A stretch of 64,000 bases of DNA from Kluyvera georgiana ATCC 51603 (GCF_001654985.1 NZ_LXEU01000068.1:1-64000), one strand, 5' to 3'; positions 47,566 to 58,702 are shown, counted from the stretch's first letter. The notes: generated by a model from the sequence alone, not told the origin. Made by a program: numbers and translations.

Positions 47566-49186
47566 GATTTTCATCTCTGGTAAAGGGTAGGTAGAGGGTA
47601 AAAATGGTGCCGTAAGGGCTATTGTTATCAATAATAATGTTGCCATTCGCCTGCTCAACGTAGCTGCGAACTAACCATAAACCGATGCCGTGATCGCCGC
47701 TGTCGCGGCTGGTCACCCCGCGTTCAAAAATATGCTGGCGGATATCTTCATTGATGCCGATGCCTTGATCGGCGACTTCGATAATCACCTCACTGCCTTC
47801 GCTGTTAATAAGACATTCGATCTGGCGCGAGCCCGCGAGGTTGAGCAAGGTAGCGTTATAGGCATTATCCAGTAAGTTGCCAACAATGGAGATCCATTCG
47901 TTATGGGAGAGCGATAGCGGCAACTGCTCGACGTAGCAGGCGGGATCGAAAACCAGCTCGAGGCCCAACTCCTTCGCGCGATAATATTTGCCAATCAGTA
48001 AACCGGCGAGGTGATGGTCTTTAAAGTTGTGGGCAATAAAATCCAGCACCTTCTGGTGGCTTTCAGACTGCTGCTGAATCAGCGCCAGCGCGTTGTCATA
48101 ACGTTTCAGGAACAGCAGCCCGGCGATGGTGGAAATCAGGTTACGGTGCTCGTGCTGTACGGCGCGCAGGTTATCGGCATATTGTTGAACCTGGCTTAGC
48201 TGTAGGCTCAGGGTATTAATATCGTCTTTGCTGCGAAAACTAATCACCCATCCCTGCGGTTGGCTGTCTAAGATCACGGCCATACGGCTGGCAATCACTT
48301 TGACGTCATTGAACGTCACAATCTCATCTTTTTTGTTCTTCTGCTGAACATCATAAAAAAAGGTCTCTGGCGTCACCACGCTATCTATTGCTTGCCCAAT
48401 CAGCTCGGCCTCTGGCAGGCTGAGGTTAAGCATCCGCCGTGCCGTTTGGTTAATGGCGGTGATACGATGAGATGAGTCGATGGCGATAAGCCCCTCAAAA
48501 ACGGATTCAAATAACACGCTTTGCTGGATGAGCAACTGTGAAAGCTGCTGTGGCTCCATATTCAGCATCTGTTTTTTAATGTGCAGAGAAAAGCGCCGGG
48601 CGCAGTAGAGCAGCAGGAGCAGTAAGACGGCCATGGGAAACAGAAATGATCCAATCTGGAGATTGAGCCAGTTTTCCAATTGATCGAGGGTATAGCCAAC
48701 AGAAACGATGCCAATGACCCTGCCGGTTTGATCCTGAACAGGCGACTTGCCGCGCAGCGATGACCCTAAAGATCCCTGGCGAACAGAGACGTAGCTTTTT
48801 GCATTAAACAGCGCGTCATCGCTGTCTCCCCCCTCCATGTATTTGCCAATCTCATCGGGATTGACATGGTACAGACGTCGGCCTTTTTCGTCCCCGACCG
48901 TGATATAAGTGGCATCGGAGAATGATCTCATCGGGTCGATCAACGCCTTGATGCGTCTAAGATCGTTGTGCTGCACAGCCTCAACCAGTTCAGGCATCGC
49001 CGAGATCTGCATCGCCTGAATTAGCGCGCGCTGACCGACCTGATAGTGCAATCGATCTTTGGTGATGTTCGTGAGGTACCACGACATTGCCAGCATCACT
49101 ACCGTGGAAGTAAATAAGATCAGTAGAAAGATGCGATTCTGAAAGGAGCATCGGGAAAACCACAGAGCAATTTTTCGGATAAACAT
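47558..49186 (-). CDS. citA: Citrate sensor histidine kinase CitA
   Basis: I use ATG 49186 (542 residues, near the 547 of K. pneumoniae CitA); in-frame ATGs at 49225 and 49255 would add 13 or 23 residues and none has a good ribosome site. Order: membrane segment near 20-38, periplasmic PAS sensor (about 40-175, with RLHYQVGQRALIQAMQISAM), second membrane segment (LFPMAVLLLLLLYCA), cytoplasmic PAS, then the kinase core with its HEHRN histidine box and the ATP-binding GNLLDNAYNA and DHGIGLWLV motifs. It senses periplasmic citrate and phosphorylates CitB. It is next-to-last in the citS-oadGAB-citAB transcript. Confidence 0.94.
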   Translation of the reverse strand: MFIRKIALWFSRCSFQNRIFLLILFTSTVVMLAMSWYLTNITKDRLHYQVGQRALIQAMQISAMPELVEAVQHNDLRRIKALIDPMRSFSDATYITVGDEKGRRLYHVNPDEIGKYMEGGDSDDALFNAKSYVSVRQGSLGSSLRGKSPVQDQTGRVIGIVSVGYTLDQLENWLNLQIGSFLFPMAVLLLLLLYCARRFSLHIKKQMLNMEPQQLSQLLIQQSVLFESVFEGLIAIDSSHRITAINQTARRMLNLSLPEAELIGQAIDSVVTPETFFYDVQQKNKKDEIVTFNDVKVIASRMAVILDSQPQGWVISFRSKDDINTLSLQLSQVQQYADNLRAVQHEHRNLISTIAGLLFLKRYDNALALIQQQSESHQKVLDFIAHNFKDHHLAGLLIGKYYRAKELGLELVFDPACYVEQLPLSLSHNEWISIVGNLLDNAYNATLLNLAGSRQIECLINSEGSEVIIEVADQGIGINEDIRQHIFERGVTSRDSGDHGIGLWLVRSYVEQANGNIIIDNNSPYGTIFTLYLPFTRDENHG

Positions 49187-49320
49187 AGGGAAGTGGATAT
49201 ATTTAAAAAAGAGATATTCCGACATTCGGGATGAGTGGTTCCTGAGCCAGTTCATATTTACTTTTTTTTCAGATTACATTGGGATGAAAATGGGATACGC
49301 CGCGCGTATCCCATGGTAAG

Positions 49321-50622
49321 TTACATCGCCAACACGTATTTCAGCATCACGCCCGCCGCGATCGCCGAGCCAATAACACCCGCCACGTTCGGGCCCATCG
49401 CGTGCATCAGCAGGAAGTTCTGCGGGTCTGATTCCAGGCCTACCTTGTTCGACACCCGCGCCGCCATCGGCACCGCCGACACGCCTGCGGAGCCAATCAG
49501 TGGGTTGATTTTGTGCTGACTGAACACGTTCATCAGCTTCGCCATCAGCACCCCGGCGGCGGTACCAATTCCGAACGCAATCACCCCCAGCAGCAGAATG
49601 CCCAGCGTCTGCGGCTGCAGGAACTTATCCGCCACCAGCTTGGCCCCCACCGACAGCCCGAGGAAAATGGTGACGATATTAATCAGCCCGTTCTGCACCG
49701 TGTCGCTCAGACGCTCCACCACGCCGCTTTCGCGCATCAGATTGCCGAAGCAGAACATCCCCAGCAGCGGCGCGGCGTCCGGCAGCAGCAGCGCCACCAG
49801 CATGAGCAGCACGACCGGGAAGAGGATTTTCTCCCGCTTGCTGACGGTACGTAGCTGCACCATGCGGATTTTGCGCTCTTTCTCCGTGGTCAGCAGCTTC
49901 ATAATCGGCGGCTGAATCAGCGGCACCAGCGCCATGTAGGAGTAGGCCGCCACCGCGATGGCCCCCAGCAGTTCCGGGGCAAGCTTGCTGGATAGATAAA
50001 TTGCCGTCGGGCCGTCCGCGCCGCCGATGATGCCGATTGCCGCCGCCTGCGCCAGGGTGAAGTGGATGACGCCGAAGTAGTTCAGCGTCAGCGCTCCCAG
50101 CACGGTGGCGAAGATGCCGAACTGCGCCGCCGCGCCGAGCAGCAGGGTGCGCGGGTTGGCCAGCAGCGGGCCGAAGTCGGTCATCGCGCCGACGCCCATA
50201 AAGATAACCAGCGGGGCCACGCCGGAGCCAATCGCCACTTTATAGAACAGCGCCAGCACCCCTGGCGTGTAGCCCATGTCCACCGCCAGATTTTCCATCT
50301 GGCCCTGCACCGACGGCAGCGCCAGCGCTAATGCTTCCTTAATGGCGTGCACGTCCGGCGCGCAGTTAAGCTTCGCGGCAATCACCGCCAGCTGTCCGGC
50401 GTCGTGATGCGCCAGCAGGCTCTCCAGCGCGGTCAGCGCCATGCCCGCTTCCGGGATGTTGGAGAGCAGGCCGCCAAAGCCAATCGGCAGCAACAACAAC
50501 GGCTCGAACTTCTTCGCAATCGCCAGCCACAGCAGCAGCAGGCTGACCAGCAGCATAATGGCCTGGCCTGCGCCAAGGTGCATCAGCCCCATGCCCTGAA
50601 GCAGGGCGTTCAGACTTTCCAT
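49321..50622 (-). CDS. oadB: Oxaloacetate decarboxylase beta subunit
   Basis: The 433-residue integral membrane protein matches OadB in length and sequence. It has many hydrophobic segments and the signature parts [13 protein letters not shown]-like ([21 protein letters not shown]), [19 protein letters not shown] and [19 protein letters not shown], which include residues of the sodium path. It decarboxylates carboxybiotin carried by OadA and couples this to export of sodium ions. It follows oadA by 12 bases and precedes citA. Confidence 0.96.
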   Translation of the reverse strand: MESLNALLQGMGLMHLGAGQAIMLLVSLLLLWLAIAKKFEPLLLLPIGFGGLLSNIPEAGMALTALESLLAHHDAGQLAVIAAKLNCAPDVHAIKEALALALPSVQGQMENLAVDMGYTPGVLALFYKVAIGSGVAPLVIFMGVGAMTDFGPLLANPRTLLLGAAAQFGIFATVLGALTLNYFGVIHFTLAQAAAIGIIGGADGPTAIYLSSKLAPELLGAIAVAAYSYMALVPLIQPPIMKLLTTEKERKIRMVQLRTVSKREKILFPVVLLMLVALLLPDAAPLLGMFCFGNLMRESGVVERLSDTVQNGLINIVTIFLGLSVGAKLVADKFLQPQTLGILLLGVIAFGIGTAAGVLMAKLMNVFSQHKINPLIGSAGVSAVPMAARVSNKVGLESDPQNFLLMHAMGPNVAGVIGSAIAAGVMLKYVLAM

Positions 50623-50634
50623 CGATTCCGTTCC

Positions 50635-52395
50635 TTACGCCAGCGTCATCAGGGTATCGCCCACGGAGACGGCGTCTCCGGACTTCACGGCGATACCGCG
50701 TACGGTTCCGGCCTGCGCGGCACGGATTTCGGTCTCCATCTTCATGGCTTCCAGAATCAGCAGCACGTCGCCTTCGGCCACCGTCTGGCCTTCTGTGGCG
50801 ATAACTTTCCAGATGTTGCCCGCCAGCGGCGCGGTGACCGGGGTGCCTGCGCCTGCCGGGGCCGCAGTTGCCACCGGTGCTGGCGCGGTGGTGGCGACCT
50901 GGCTGATATCGCCGCCGTCACTGACCTTCACCACAAACGCCTTGCCTTCCACTTCCACGGTGTAGATGCCGGAGGTGGCCGGTTTTGCCGCCGGGGCCGG
51001 TTTCGCGCTTTCCACCTGCGGAACGGCCTCAAACGCCGCCGGGTTATGGCGGTTTTCGAGGAACTTCATCCCCGGCTGCGGGAACAGCGCCACGGTCAGC
51101 ACGTCGTCAATGGCGTTGTCGGCCAGGCAGATGCCTTTCTCCTGTGCCTGACGGGTGATGTCGGCTTCCAGCGTAGCCAGCTCCGGCTTCAGTAAATCCG
51201 CCGGGCGGCAGGTTACGGGTTCAGCGCCTTCCAGCACCCGTGCCTGTAGCGCCGCGTTCACCGGGGCCGGCGTGCGGCCATATTCCCCTTTCAGAATGCC
51301 CGCCGTCTCTTTGGCGATGCTTTTGTAGCGCTCGCCGGTCAGCACGTTGAGTACCGCCTGGGTGCCGACAATTTGTGAGGTGGGGGTCACCAGCGGGATA
51401 AAGCCGAGGTCCTCGCGCACGCGGGGGATTTCCGCCAGCACCTGGTCGAGTTTGTCTGCCGCGTTCTGCTGCTTCAGCTGGCTTTCGAGGTTGGTGAGCA
51501 TGCCGCCCGGCACCTGCGCCACCAGAATGCGGCTGTCGTAGCCTTTCAACTGGCCTTCAAAGGCGTGGTACTTTTTGCGCACCTCGCGGAAGTAGGCGGC
51601 GATGTTTTCCAGCTTCAGGATATCCAGCCCGGTGTCGTGTTCCGTGCCGGCGAGCGTCGCCACCAGCGCTTCAGTGGCCGGGTGGCCGTAGGTGGCGCTC
51701 ATTGAGGAAATCGCCGTGTCAACGCCGTCGACGCCTGCTTCAATGGCTTTCAGCAGCGCCATCTCCGCCATCCCGGTGGTAGCGTGGCAGTGCAGGTGCA
51801 GGCGCACCTCAAAACGTTTTTTGATTTCGCTGACCAGCTCATACGCCGCCATCGGGGTGAGAATGCCGGACATATCTTTGATGGCAACCGAGTCGACGCC
51901 GGTCTCCAGCAACTGTTCGGTCAGGTCCAGCCAGGTCTGCAGCGTGTGCGCCGGGCTGGTGGTGTAGGAGAGCGTCCCCTGGGCGTGCGCGCCGTGGCTG
52001 CGCACTGCCTGCAGGGCGGCTTTCATATTGCGCGGGTCGTTCATGGCATCGAAGACGCGGAACACGTCCATGCCGTTTTTCACCGCGCGCTCAACGAAGC
52101 GTTCCACCACGTCATCGGCGTAGTGACGATACCCCAGCAGGTTCTGGCCGCGCAGCAGCATCTGCAGCGGGGTTTTCGGCATGGCTTTTTTGAGTTCGCG
52201 CAGGCGCAGCCACGGGTCTTCGCCGAGAAAACGGATACAGGCGTCAAAGGTGGCGCCGCCCCAGCACTCCAGTGACCCGTAGCCCACGTCATCAAGCGCG
52301 GCGGCAATCGGCAGCATGTCATCAAGGCGCAGACGGGTGGCGAACAGAGACTGGTGGGCGTCACGCAGGACGACGTCGGTAATGGCAATAGTCAT
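50635..52395 (-). CDS. oadA: Oxaloacetate decarboxylase alpha subunit (carboxyltransferase, biotinylated)
   Basis: The 586-residue protein has an N-terminal carboxyltransferase barrel ([16 protein letters not shown] at 8-23; the metal-binding [11 protein letters not shown] segment near 200). A PYC-OADA association domain follows, then an Ala/Pro-rich hinge (about 465-515) and a C-terminal biotinyl domain with EAMKMETE, biotin on Lys552. It moves the carboxyl of oxaloacetate to biotin, giving pyruvate. It is slightly shorter than Klebsiella OadA (about 596), the difference lying in the flexible hinge region. It lies 15 bases after oadG. Confidence 0.96.
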   Translation of the reverse strand: MTIAITDVVLRDAHQSLFATRLRLDDMLPIAAALDDVGYGSLECWGGATFDACIRFLGEDPWLRLRELKKAMPKTPLQMLLRGQNLLGYRHYADDVVERFVERAVKNGMDVFRVFDAMNDPRNMKAALQAVRSHGAHAQGTLSYTTSPAHTLQTWLDLTEQLLETGVDSVAIKDMSGILTPMAAYELVSEIKKRFEVRLHLHCHATTGMAEMALLKAIEAGVDGVDTAISSMSATYGHPATEALVATLAGTEHDTGLDILKLENIAAYFREVRKKYHAFEGQLKGYDSRILVAQVPGGMLTNLESQLKQQNAADKLDQVLAEIPRVREDLGFIPLVTPTSQIVGTQAVLNVLTGERYKSIAKETAGILKGEYGRTPAPVNAALQARVLEGAEPVTCRPADLLKPELATLEADITRQAQEKGICLADNAIDDVLTVALFPQPGMKFLENRHNPAAFEAVPQVESAKPAPAAKPATSGIYTVEVEGKAFVVKVSDGGDISQVATTAPAPVATAAPAGAGTPVTAPLAGNIWKVIATEGQTVAEGDVLLILEAMKMETEIRAAQAGTVRGIAVKSGDAVSVGDTLMTLA

Positions 52396-52410
52396 GGATC
52401 CCTCCGGGAA

Positions 52411-52653
<243 letters not shown>

Positions 52654-52808
52654 TCATTTTCCATAATGAGAGGCACGACGGTGACCTTGACGACAACCTT
52701 CCTGGTGAATCCGGCTAAGGAGTAGAGTGGATTTCCCTTGGCCGCCCCCGGCTTTGGCCTCTACTTTTCTCCAGGTCGTTTGCGGCAAAGACACCGCCGT
52801 GCGTTTTT

Positions 52809-54149
52809 TTACACCATCATGCTGAACACGATGCTGGCGATAACCAGCACAATACCGCCGCCCAGACGAGAGGATATTTGTGCATAGGAGATAAGATTCA
52901 TACGGTTACAGGCTGAAAGCACTTCCAGGTCACCGGAACCCCCGCGGTTAGCCATGCATAACCCCGCAGTAATGGCTGATTCAATCGGGAAAAAGCCAAT
53001 CAGCCAGCCGCCTACCGCCGCGCCGACAACGGCACCGACCACGATAATGGCTGCGATGACGACGTTGGCAAATGTGAGCGCATCAATGATTTCCTGCAGG
53101 TCGGTATAGCAAACACCAACACCGACCATCAGCACCCACAGCAGCTGTTTGGAGAAGAAGTCGGAAAGACGTTTAGCGCCAGCTTTAATCTCTGGAGAGC
53201 ACAGGCCTGAGGCGTTCAGCGCCGCGACGATAAGCACCATCCAGGCGAAATAGTGAATAGAGACGCCGCCAATGCTTGGCAGGATCTTTTTCGCCACAAC
53301 GTAGGCCAGCAGGAAGCAGGTCGTGGATAACACCAACCCAATAGCCGTTTCACGGTGGGTGATTTGACCCGCTTTTTCATCGTCTTCAGTCTTGAACGAG
53401 GCTTTACGTACCAGTTCGCCTTCGCCGCTAAGCCAGGTGTATTTTTTACCGATAATGTCGAGTACGGCGGCAAAGATAATGGCAAAGATATTGGCGATGG
53501 TCAGAATAGCGATAGCGGTGGAGTAATACTCCTCACGAGAACGGCCGGTAACCGAGTGGTAAATTTCAGAGAGTGGTACTGCGCCGGCGCCGTTACCGCC
53601 GCCCATGATGGGCAGCACGTACAGCATCATGATGCGATCAACCGGAATACCGAAGCACAGGCCAATGGCGATGCCGAAAATGGCGGCGCCTGCGATTCCG
53701 GTCAGAATGGTTGGAATATAGCCGAGCAGCGATTTCAGCAATAGCTTACGGTTCACCGACAGGATTGCGCCGGTAATCAGCACCGCAATAAACAGGTTAA
53801 GGAAGTTGCTCTTATCCATTACGTTGCTAATCGCATCAATCTCTTTCTGTGTGAAAATACCTGCATAGACAAAGTAGGCTGCCACCAGAAATATCATCAC
53901 CGGCGCCCCACCAATATATTTATTAAATATTGGCAGCCGTTTCCCTATTTCACCAAAAATGGCACCGATAATAAACATAATGGCGAAACCACCGACTAAG
54001 TCGTCGGGTAGTGCATTATAAAAATGGGAAAGTAACAGCGTAATTAAAGCAAACGCGTAAAGCGGTAGCGACATACCAAAGATTCTGAATCCCAGCAGGT
54101 CACGCACGCCCTTTTTCTCCGAGGCCGGAGCTTGGGTCATGTTAGTCAT
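52809..54149 (-). CDS. citS: Sodium-dependent citrate symporter CitS
   Basis: The frame opens further upstream, but ATG 54149 gives exactly 446 residues (MTNMTQAPASEKKGVRDLLG), the K. pneumoniae CitS length, and the sequence is nearly the same throughout. It is a 2-hydroxycarboxylate transporter with about eleven membrane segments. The two substrate loops are GGGNGAGAVPLSE and ANRGGSGDLEVLSA. It imports divalent citrate with two sodium ions. It is first in the leftward citS-oadGAB-citAB operon and is transcribed from the divergent citS-citC control region. Confidence 0.97.
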   Translation of the reverse strand: MTNMTQAPASEKKGVRDLLGFRIFGMSLPLYAFALITLLLSHFYNALPDDLVGGFAIMFIIGAIFGEIGKRLPIFNKYIGGAPVMIFLVAAYFVYAGIFTQKEIDAISNVMDKSNFLNLFIAVLITGAILSVNRKLLLKSLLGYIPTILTGIAGAAIFGIAIGLCFGIPVDRIMMLYVLPIMGGGNGAGAVPLSEIYHSVTGRSREEYYSTAIAILTIANIFAIIFAAVLDIIGKKYTWLSGEGELVRKASFKTEDDEKAGQITHRETAIGLVLSTTCFLLAYVVAKKILPSIGGVSIHYFAWMVLIVAALNASGLCSPEIKAGAKRLSDFFSKQLLWVLMVGVGVCYTDLQEIIDALTFANVVIAAIIVVGAVVGAAVGGWLIGFFPIESAITAGLCMANRGGSGDLEVLSACNRMNLISYAQISSRLGGGIVLVIASIVFSMMV

Positions 54150-54399
54150 AAACATCATCCTGTTTATCGAGAGAGGTAACGCCGCGCATATTAATAAATT
54201 CAATTCCAGATGAGATGTGATTATCTTCACTGAATGGCAGTGTTTTTTATTAATTTAATTATTTTTATTGTCTTCTTTAATTAAAAACATAAAAACCATA
54301 AAGGTAATAAAACTAGCATGGGAAATGTGATTTCTATTCCAGACGAATAGCGTAAACGCTGGCGAAATATGCGGCGTTATTTGTTACGGACGCAGAATA
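54150..54399. promoter_or_regulatory. Divergent citS/citC control region with CRP-like site
   Basis: This 250-base AT-rich gap serves both citrate operons. TGTGA-TTATCT-TCACT at 54216-54231 is one base from the ideal CRP half-site pair, 67 bases before citS. A weaker TGTGATTTCTATTCCA at 54326-54341 lies toward citC. In K. pneumoniae this region binds phosphorylated CitB and CRP; CitB sites here were not resolved by eye. Confidence 0.7.
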
Positions 54400-55431
54400 A
54401 TGAATCTAACGTTTAAGCGTATTTATCCGCAGCAGGACGAAACGCGCCGCCGGGCGGTGGCGCATTTTCTGAAACACGCCGGGCTCTCTCTGGAAGCCGA
54501 TTGTGAAGTCGTCATTTGCGCCGAGTGGCAAAACGATATCGTAGGCTGCGGCGCTATCGCCGGCAACGTACTTAAATGCATCGCCGTCTCTTCCTCCTTA
54601 CAGGGCGAGGGGTTGAGCCTGAAGCTGCTGACCGAACTGCTCACGCTGGCCTACGAACTCAACCGTAGCGAGCTGTTTTTGTTTACCAAACCTGAAAATA
54701 GCGTGTTGTTTTCTGGCGCGGGCTTTTGGCCCATCGCGCAGGCCGGTTCGCTGGCGGTACTGATGGAAAACAGCAGCGAGCGGCTAACTCGTTTTTGTCG
54801 TCAGCTGGCGCTCTATCGCCAGCCGGGAAAGACCGTTGGCGCTATCGTGATGAATGCCAACCCCTTTACGCTCGGCCATCGCTATCTGATTGAACAGGCG
54901 GCGGCGAGATGCGACTGGCTACACCTTTTTGTCGTGAAAGAAGACGCATCGCAGTTTCGCTACGCCGACCGCTGGGTATTGATCGAGCAGGGGATTGCTG
55001 GCATTGAGAATCTCACGCTGCACCCCGGTTCTGCCTATCTCATTTCACGGGCAACTTTCCCCGGTTACTTCCTCAAAGAAAAAGGGGCGGTCGATGATTG
55101 TCACAGCCAGATCGATCTACAGCTGTTTCGTGAACGCCTTGCACCCGCGCTGGGCATTACCCACCGCTTTGTCGGCGATGAACCGTTCTGCCCGCTGACG
55201 CGCGCTTATAACCAGCGGATGCACGAGATTTTGGGCGATCCGCACGGCAACGGCCCGGCGATTGAGGTGGTTGAGCTGGCACGTATGGCGCAAGGGGGCG
55301 CTCCTGTGTCTGCCTCGCGGGTCAGAAAACTCTACGCCGAACGCGACTGGCGAGCGGTCAGCGCGCTGGTGCCTGCCGGAACGCTGGCCTTTTTACAGCG
55401 GCTTGCCGCTGAACATACAGAAACCGCATGA
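54400..55431 (+). CDS. citC: [Citrate (pro-3S)-lyase] ligase CitC
   Basis: The 343-residue protein has an N-terminal GNAT-like part (about 1-130, with CEVVICAEWQNDIVGCGAIAG) and a C-terminal nucleotidyltransferase domain (about 145-343) with AIVMNANPFTLGHRYLIEQA, whose TxGH motif binds ATP. It acetylates the thiol of the citrate lyase prosthetic group with acetate and ATP, which switches the lyase on. It is first in the rightward citCDEFXG operon, controlled by CitB; citD follows after 29 bases. Confidence 0.95.
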   Translation: MNLTFKRIYPQQDETRRRAVAHFLKHAGLSLEADCEVVICAEWQNDIVGCGAIAGNVLKCIAVSSSLQGEGLSLKLLTELLTLAYELNRSELFLFTKPENSVLFSGAGFWPIAQAGSLAVLMENSSERLTRFCRQLALYRQPGKTVGAIVMNANPFTLGHRYLIEQAAARCDWLHLFVVKEDASQFRYADRWVLIEQGIAGIENLTLHPGSAYLISRATFPGYFLKEKGAVDDCHSQIDLQLFRERLAPALGITHRFVGDEPFCPLTRAYNQRMHEILGDPHGNGPAIEVVELARMAQGGAPVSASRVRKLYAERDWRAVSALVPAGTLAFLQRLAAEHTETA

Positions 55432-55460
55432 CGTAATACCGTTAACAAGGAACATAACCT

Positions 55461-55754
55461 ATGGAAATCATTAAGGATGCCCTGGCCGGCACGCTGGAAT
55501 CCAGTGATGTGATGGTCAGGATTGGCCCTTCCTCTGAGCCGGGTATCCGGCTGGAACTGGAGAGCCTCGTCAAGCAGCAGTTTGGCGCGGCCATTGAAAG
55601 CGTGGTGCGCGAAACGCTGGCGAAGCTGGGCGTCGAACGCGCGCTGGTTAGCGTCGATGACAAAGGCGCGCTGGAGTGTATTTTACGCGCCCGAGTGCAG
55701 GCGGCGGCGCTGCGCGCTGTAGAACAAGCGGAAATTCAATGGAGTGCGTTATGA
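55461..55754 (+). CDS. citD: Citrate lyase acyl carrier protein (gamma subunit)
   Basis: The 97-residue protein matches CitD. The Ser14 of [10 protein letters not shown] is the site that carries the phosphoribosyl-dephospho-CoA group in the Klebsiella protein, and the C terminus ([14 protein letters not shown]) is conserved. It passes acetyl and citryl thioesters between CitF and CitE. Its start follows AAGGA, and its stop overlaps the citE ATG (ATGA), so the two are translated together. Confidence 0.97.
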   Translation: MEIIKDALAGTLESSDVMVRIGPSSEPGIRLELESLVKQQFGAAIESVVRETLAKLGVERALVSVDDKGALECILRARVQAAALRAVEQAEIQWSAL

Positions 55755-56620
55755 GACTTCGTCGCAGTATGTTGTTTATCCCCGGCGCAAATGCGGCCAT
55801 GTTGAGCACCTCGTTTGTCTACGGTGCGGACGCGGTGATGTTCGACTTAGAAGATGCCGTAGCGTTACGTGAGAAAGATACCGCCCGTCTTTTAGTCCAT
55901 CACGCGCTTCAACATCCGTTCTATCAGGATGTTGAAAAAGTGGTGCGCATTAATCCACTGAACACGCCATTCGGTCTGGCCGATCTTGAGGCCGTCGTGC
56001 GTGGTGGCGTGGATATCGTGCGTCTACCGAAAACCGACAGCAAAAACGATGTGCTGGAGCTGGAAGCGCAGGTCGAACGGATCGAACGTGAATGTGGACG
56101 CGAGGTCGGCAGTACCAAGCTGATGGCGGCGATCGAATCAGCGAAAGGGGTGGTCAATGCCGTCGACATCGCCACCTCTACACCACGTCTGGTGGCGATT
56201 GCGCTGGCGGCATTTGATTACGTGATGGATATGGGCACCAGCCGGGGCGATGGCACCGAGCTGTTCTACGCTCGCTGCGCAGTGCTGCACGCGGCGCGCG
56301 TTGCGGGTATTGCCGCCTATGATGTCGTTTGGTCGGATATCAATAATGAAGAAGGCTTCCTGAAGGAAGTGCAGTTAGCGAAAGGGCTTGGTTTTAACGG
56401 TAAGTCCTTAGTGAATCCACGTCAGATTGAGCTGCTACATCAGGCTTATTCTCCAACACGTAAAGAAGTTGAGCATGCGTACGAGGTGATTGCCGCCGCT
56501 GAAGAGGCTGAGTCTCGCGGTCTGGGCGTCGTTTCACTCAACGGCAAAATGATTGACGGCCCGATTATCGACCACGCGCGCAAAGTGGTGGCGCTGTCGG
56601 CTTCCGGTATTCGTGATTAA
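55751..56620 (+). CDS. citE: Citrate lyase beta subunit (citryl-ACP lyase)
   Basis: The ATG at 55751 overlaps the citD stop and gives 289 residues, the usual CitE length; the open frame upstream is read-through inside citD. Marks of the HpcH/CitE family are [20 protein letters not shown] at the start, [15 protein letters not shown] (magnesium site), RINPLNTPF, and [15 protein letters not shown]. It cleaves citryl-CitD to acetyl-CitD and oxaloacetate. It is third in citCDEFXG; citF follows after 10 bases. Confidence 0.97.
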   Translation: MRLRRSMLFIPGANAAMLSTSFVYGADAVMFDLEDAVALREKDTARLLVHHALQHPFYQDVEKVVRINPLNTPFGLADLEAVVRGGVDIVRLPKTDSKNDVLELEAQVERIERECGREVGSTKLMAAIESAKGVVNAVDIATSTPRLVAIALAAFDYVMDMGTSRGDGTELFYARCAVLHAARVAGIAAYDVVWSDINNEEGFLKEVQLAKGLGFNGKSLVNPRQIELLHQAYSPTRKEVEHAYEVIAAAEEAESRGLGVVSLNGKMIDGPIIDHARKVVALSASGIRD

Positions 56621-56630
56621 GGAAGGAACC

Positions 56631-58151
56631 ATGAAAGAGACTGTAACCATGCTCAACCAGCAATATGTCGTACCGGAAGGATTACAGCCCTACCAGGGGG
56701 TAACAGCGAACAGCCCGTGGCTTGCCAGCGAAACGGAAAAGCGTCGGCGTAAAATTTGTGACTCGCTTGAAGAGGCTATCCGTCGCTCCGGGCTTAAAAA
56801 TGGTATGACGATCTCCTTCCACCATGCGTTTCGTGGTGGCGACAAAGTTGTCAATATGGTGATGGCGAAGCTGGCGGAAATGGGATTCCGCGATCTGACG
56901 CTTGCCTCCAGCTCATTAATTGATGCCCACTGGCCGCTTATCGAACACATTAAAAATGGCGTCGTGCGGCAGATTTACACCTCCGGGCTGCGCGGCAAGT
57001 TAGGGGAAGAGATCTCCGCAGGCCTGATGGAAAACCCGGTACTGATCCACTCTCACGGCGGCCGCGTAAAACTGATTCAGAGCGGTGAGCTGAATATTGA
57101 TGTCGCTTTCCTCGGCGTGCCGTGCTGCGACGAATTTGGTAACGCTAACGGCTTTAGCGGCAAGTCACGCTGCGGCTCTTTGGGGTATGCGCAGGTTGAC
57201 GCACAGTACGCGAAATGCGTGGTGCTCCTGACTGAAGAGTGGGTCGAATTCCCCAATTATCCGGCCAGTATCGCGCAGGATCAGGTTGATTTGATCGTGC
57301 AGGTGGATGAGGTAGGGGATCCGGAAAAAATCACCGCGGGCGCGATTCGTCTGTCCAGCAACCCACGTGAACTGTTGATCGCCCGCCAGGCGGCCAATGT
57401 GATCGAACACTCGGGCTATTTTTGTGACGGTTTCTCGCTGCAAACCGGCACCGGTGGCGCTTCTCTGGCGGTTAGTCGCTTCCTCGAAGACAAAATGCGT
57501 CGCCACAACATTACGGCGAGTTTTGGCCTGGGCGGGATCACCGGCACCATGGTGGATCTGCATGAGAAAGGGTTGATCAAAGCGCTGCTGGATACGCAAT
57601 CATTCGATGGCGATGCAGCCCGTTCGCTGGCGCAGAATCCACATCATATTGAAATTTCGACCAATCAATACGCTAACCCCGGCTCTAAAGGCGCGGCATG
57701 CGAACGCCTGAATGTGGTGATGCTGAGCGCACTGGAAATTGACGTGAATTTCAACGTTAACGTGATGACCGGTTCAAACGGCGTACTGCGTGGCGCATCG
57801 GGCGGCCATAGCGATACGGCAGCAGGGGCCGATCTCACCATTATTACCGCACCGCTGGTCCGTGGCCGAATTCCGTGCGTGGTGGAAAAAGTGCTGACCA
57901 CCGTCACGCCTGGGGCAAGCGTTGATGTGCTGGTTACCGACCATGGTATTGCGGTGAACCCTGCGCGTCAGGATCTGCTTGATAACCTGCGTGCTGCGGG
58001 TGTGGCGCTGATGACCATCGAACAACTGCAACAGCGCGCTGAGCAACTGACTGGTAAACCGCAGCCGATTGAGTTTACCGAGCGGGTGGTGGCTGTGGTG
58101 CGTTATCGCGACGGTTCAGTGATTGACGTTATTCGCCAGGTTAAAGGCTGA
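56631..58151 (+). CDS. citF: Citrate lyase alpha subunit (citrate:acetyl-ACP transferase)
   Basis: The ATG at 56631, just after AAGGAAGGAACC, gives 506 residues (K. pneumoniae CitF about 508). It is a CoA-transferase-like protein with FHHAFRGGDKVVNMVM near residue 65, SHGGRVKLIQSGEL, GTGGASLAVSRF and GASGGHSDTAAGADL. It exchanges acetate on CitD for citrate, forming citryl-CitD for CitE. Its stop overlaps the citX start. Confidence 0.97.
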   Translation: MKETVTMLNQQYVVPEGLQPYQGVTANSPWLASETEKRRRKICDSLEEAIRRSGLKNGMTISFHHAFRGGDKVVNMVMAKLAEMGFRDLTLASSSLIDAHWPLIEHIKNGVVRQIYTSGLRGKLGEEISAGLMENPVLIHSHGGRVKLIQSGELNIDVAFLGVPCCDEFGNANGFSGKSRCGSLGYAQVDAQYAKCVVLLTEEWVEFPNYPASIAQDQVDLIVQVDEVGDPEKITAGAIRLSSNPRELLIARQAANVIEHSGYFCDGFSLQTGTGGASLAVSRFLEDKMRRHNITASFGLGGITGTMVDLHEKGLIKALLDTQSFDGDAARSLAQNPHHIEISTNQYANPGSKGAACERLNVVMLSALEIDVNFNVNVMTGSNGVLRGASGGHSDTAAGADLTIITAPLVRGRIPCVVEKVLTTVTPGASVDVLVTDHGIAVNPARQDLLDNLRAAGVALMTIEQLQQRAEQLTGKPQPIEFTERVVAVVRYRDGSVIDVIRQVKG

Positions 58152-58702
58152 TGAAGGGCACAGATCTGCTGTACCAGGGCCAGGCAGTTACGCTGGAGGA
58201 GATGCTACAAGCGCGCGATAAACGTGCCGCCAGGCAGCGTCAGGCGTTGAACTGCTATCGGCTACCGTTGATTTCCCTCACGCTGGTTGCTCCGGGCGCC
58301 GTTAAAAACTCGGCGGTCTGGCGGCGTGTCGCCGATTATGCAATTGCCGAAATACTGGCGCTTTGCGAACAGAAGGAGTGGGTCAACGTCTGGGAAATGC
58401 AGGTGAATGAACGCAGCGGCCCGGAATGGATGGCAGCGGTCTGTGCGCCGGCAATGGCGTTGAAACAGCACATGTCGACACTAGAGATGAGCCATCCGCT
58501 AGGGCGGCTTTGGGATATCGACATCATTGATAGCGACGGTAAGTCGCTATCACGCCGTGAACTCGGGCATCCTGCCCGGCCATGTTTGATATGCCAGCAG
58601 GATGCTCATCTCTGTGCCCGGGGCAAGCATCACACCCTTGACCTTTTGTTGGATGAAATTGCACGAAGGATTGAATGCTATGAGTATGAGCGTTGTGACT
58701 GA
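58151..58702 (+). CDS. citX: Apo-citrate lyase phosphoribosyl-dephospho-CoA transferase CitX
   Basis: The 183-residue protein starts on the last base of the citF stop. CitX marks are LEEMLQARDKRAARQRQAL near residue 17, ISLTLVAPGAVKNSAVWRR, GRLWDIDIIDSDG and the cysteine pair in RPCLICQQDAHLCARGKHH. It transfers the triphosphoribosyl-dephospho-CoA made by CitG to Ser14 of CitD. The last 23 bases overlap citG, so the maturation pair is coupled. Confidence 0.95.
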   Translation: MKGTDLLYQGQAVTLEEMLQARDKRAARQRQALNCYRLPLISLTLVAPGAVKNSAVWRRVADYAIAEILALCEQKEWVNVWEMQVNERSGPEWMAAVCAPAMALKQHMSTLEMSHPLGRLWDIDIIDSDGKSLSRRELGHPARPCLICQQDAHLCARGKHHTLDLLLDEIARRIECYEYERCD

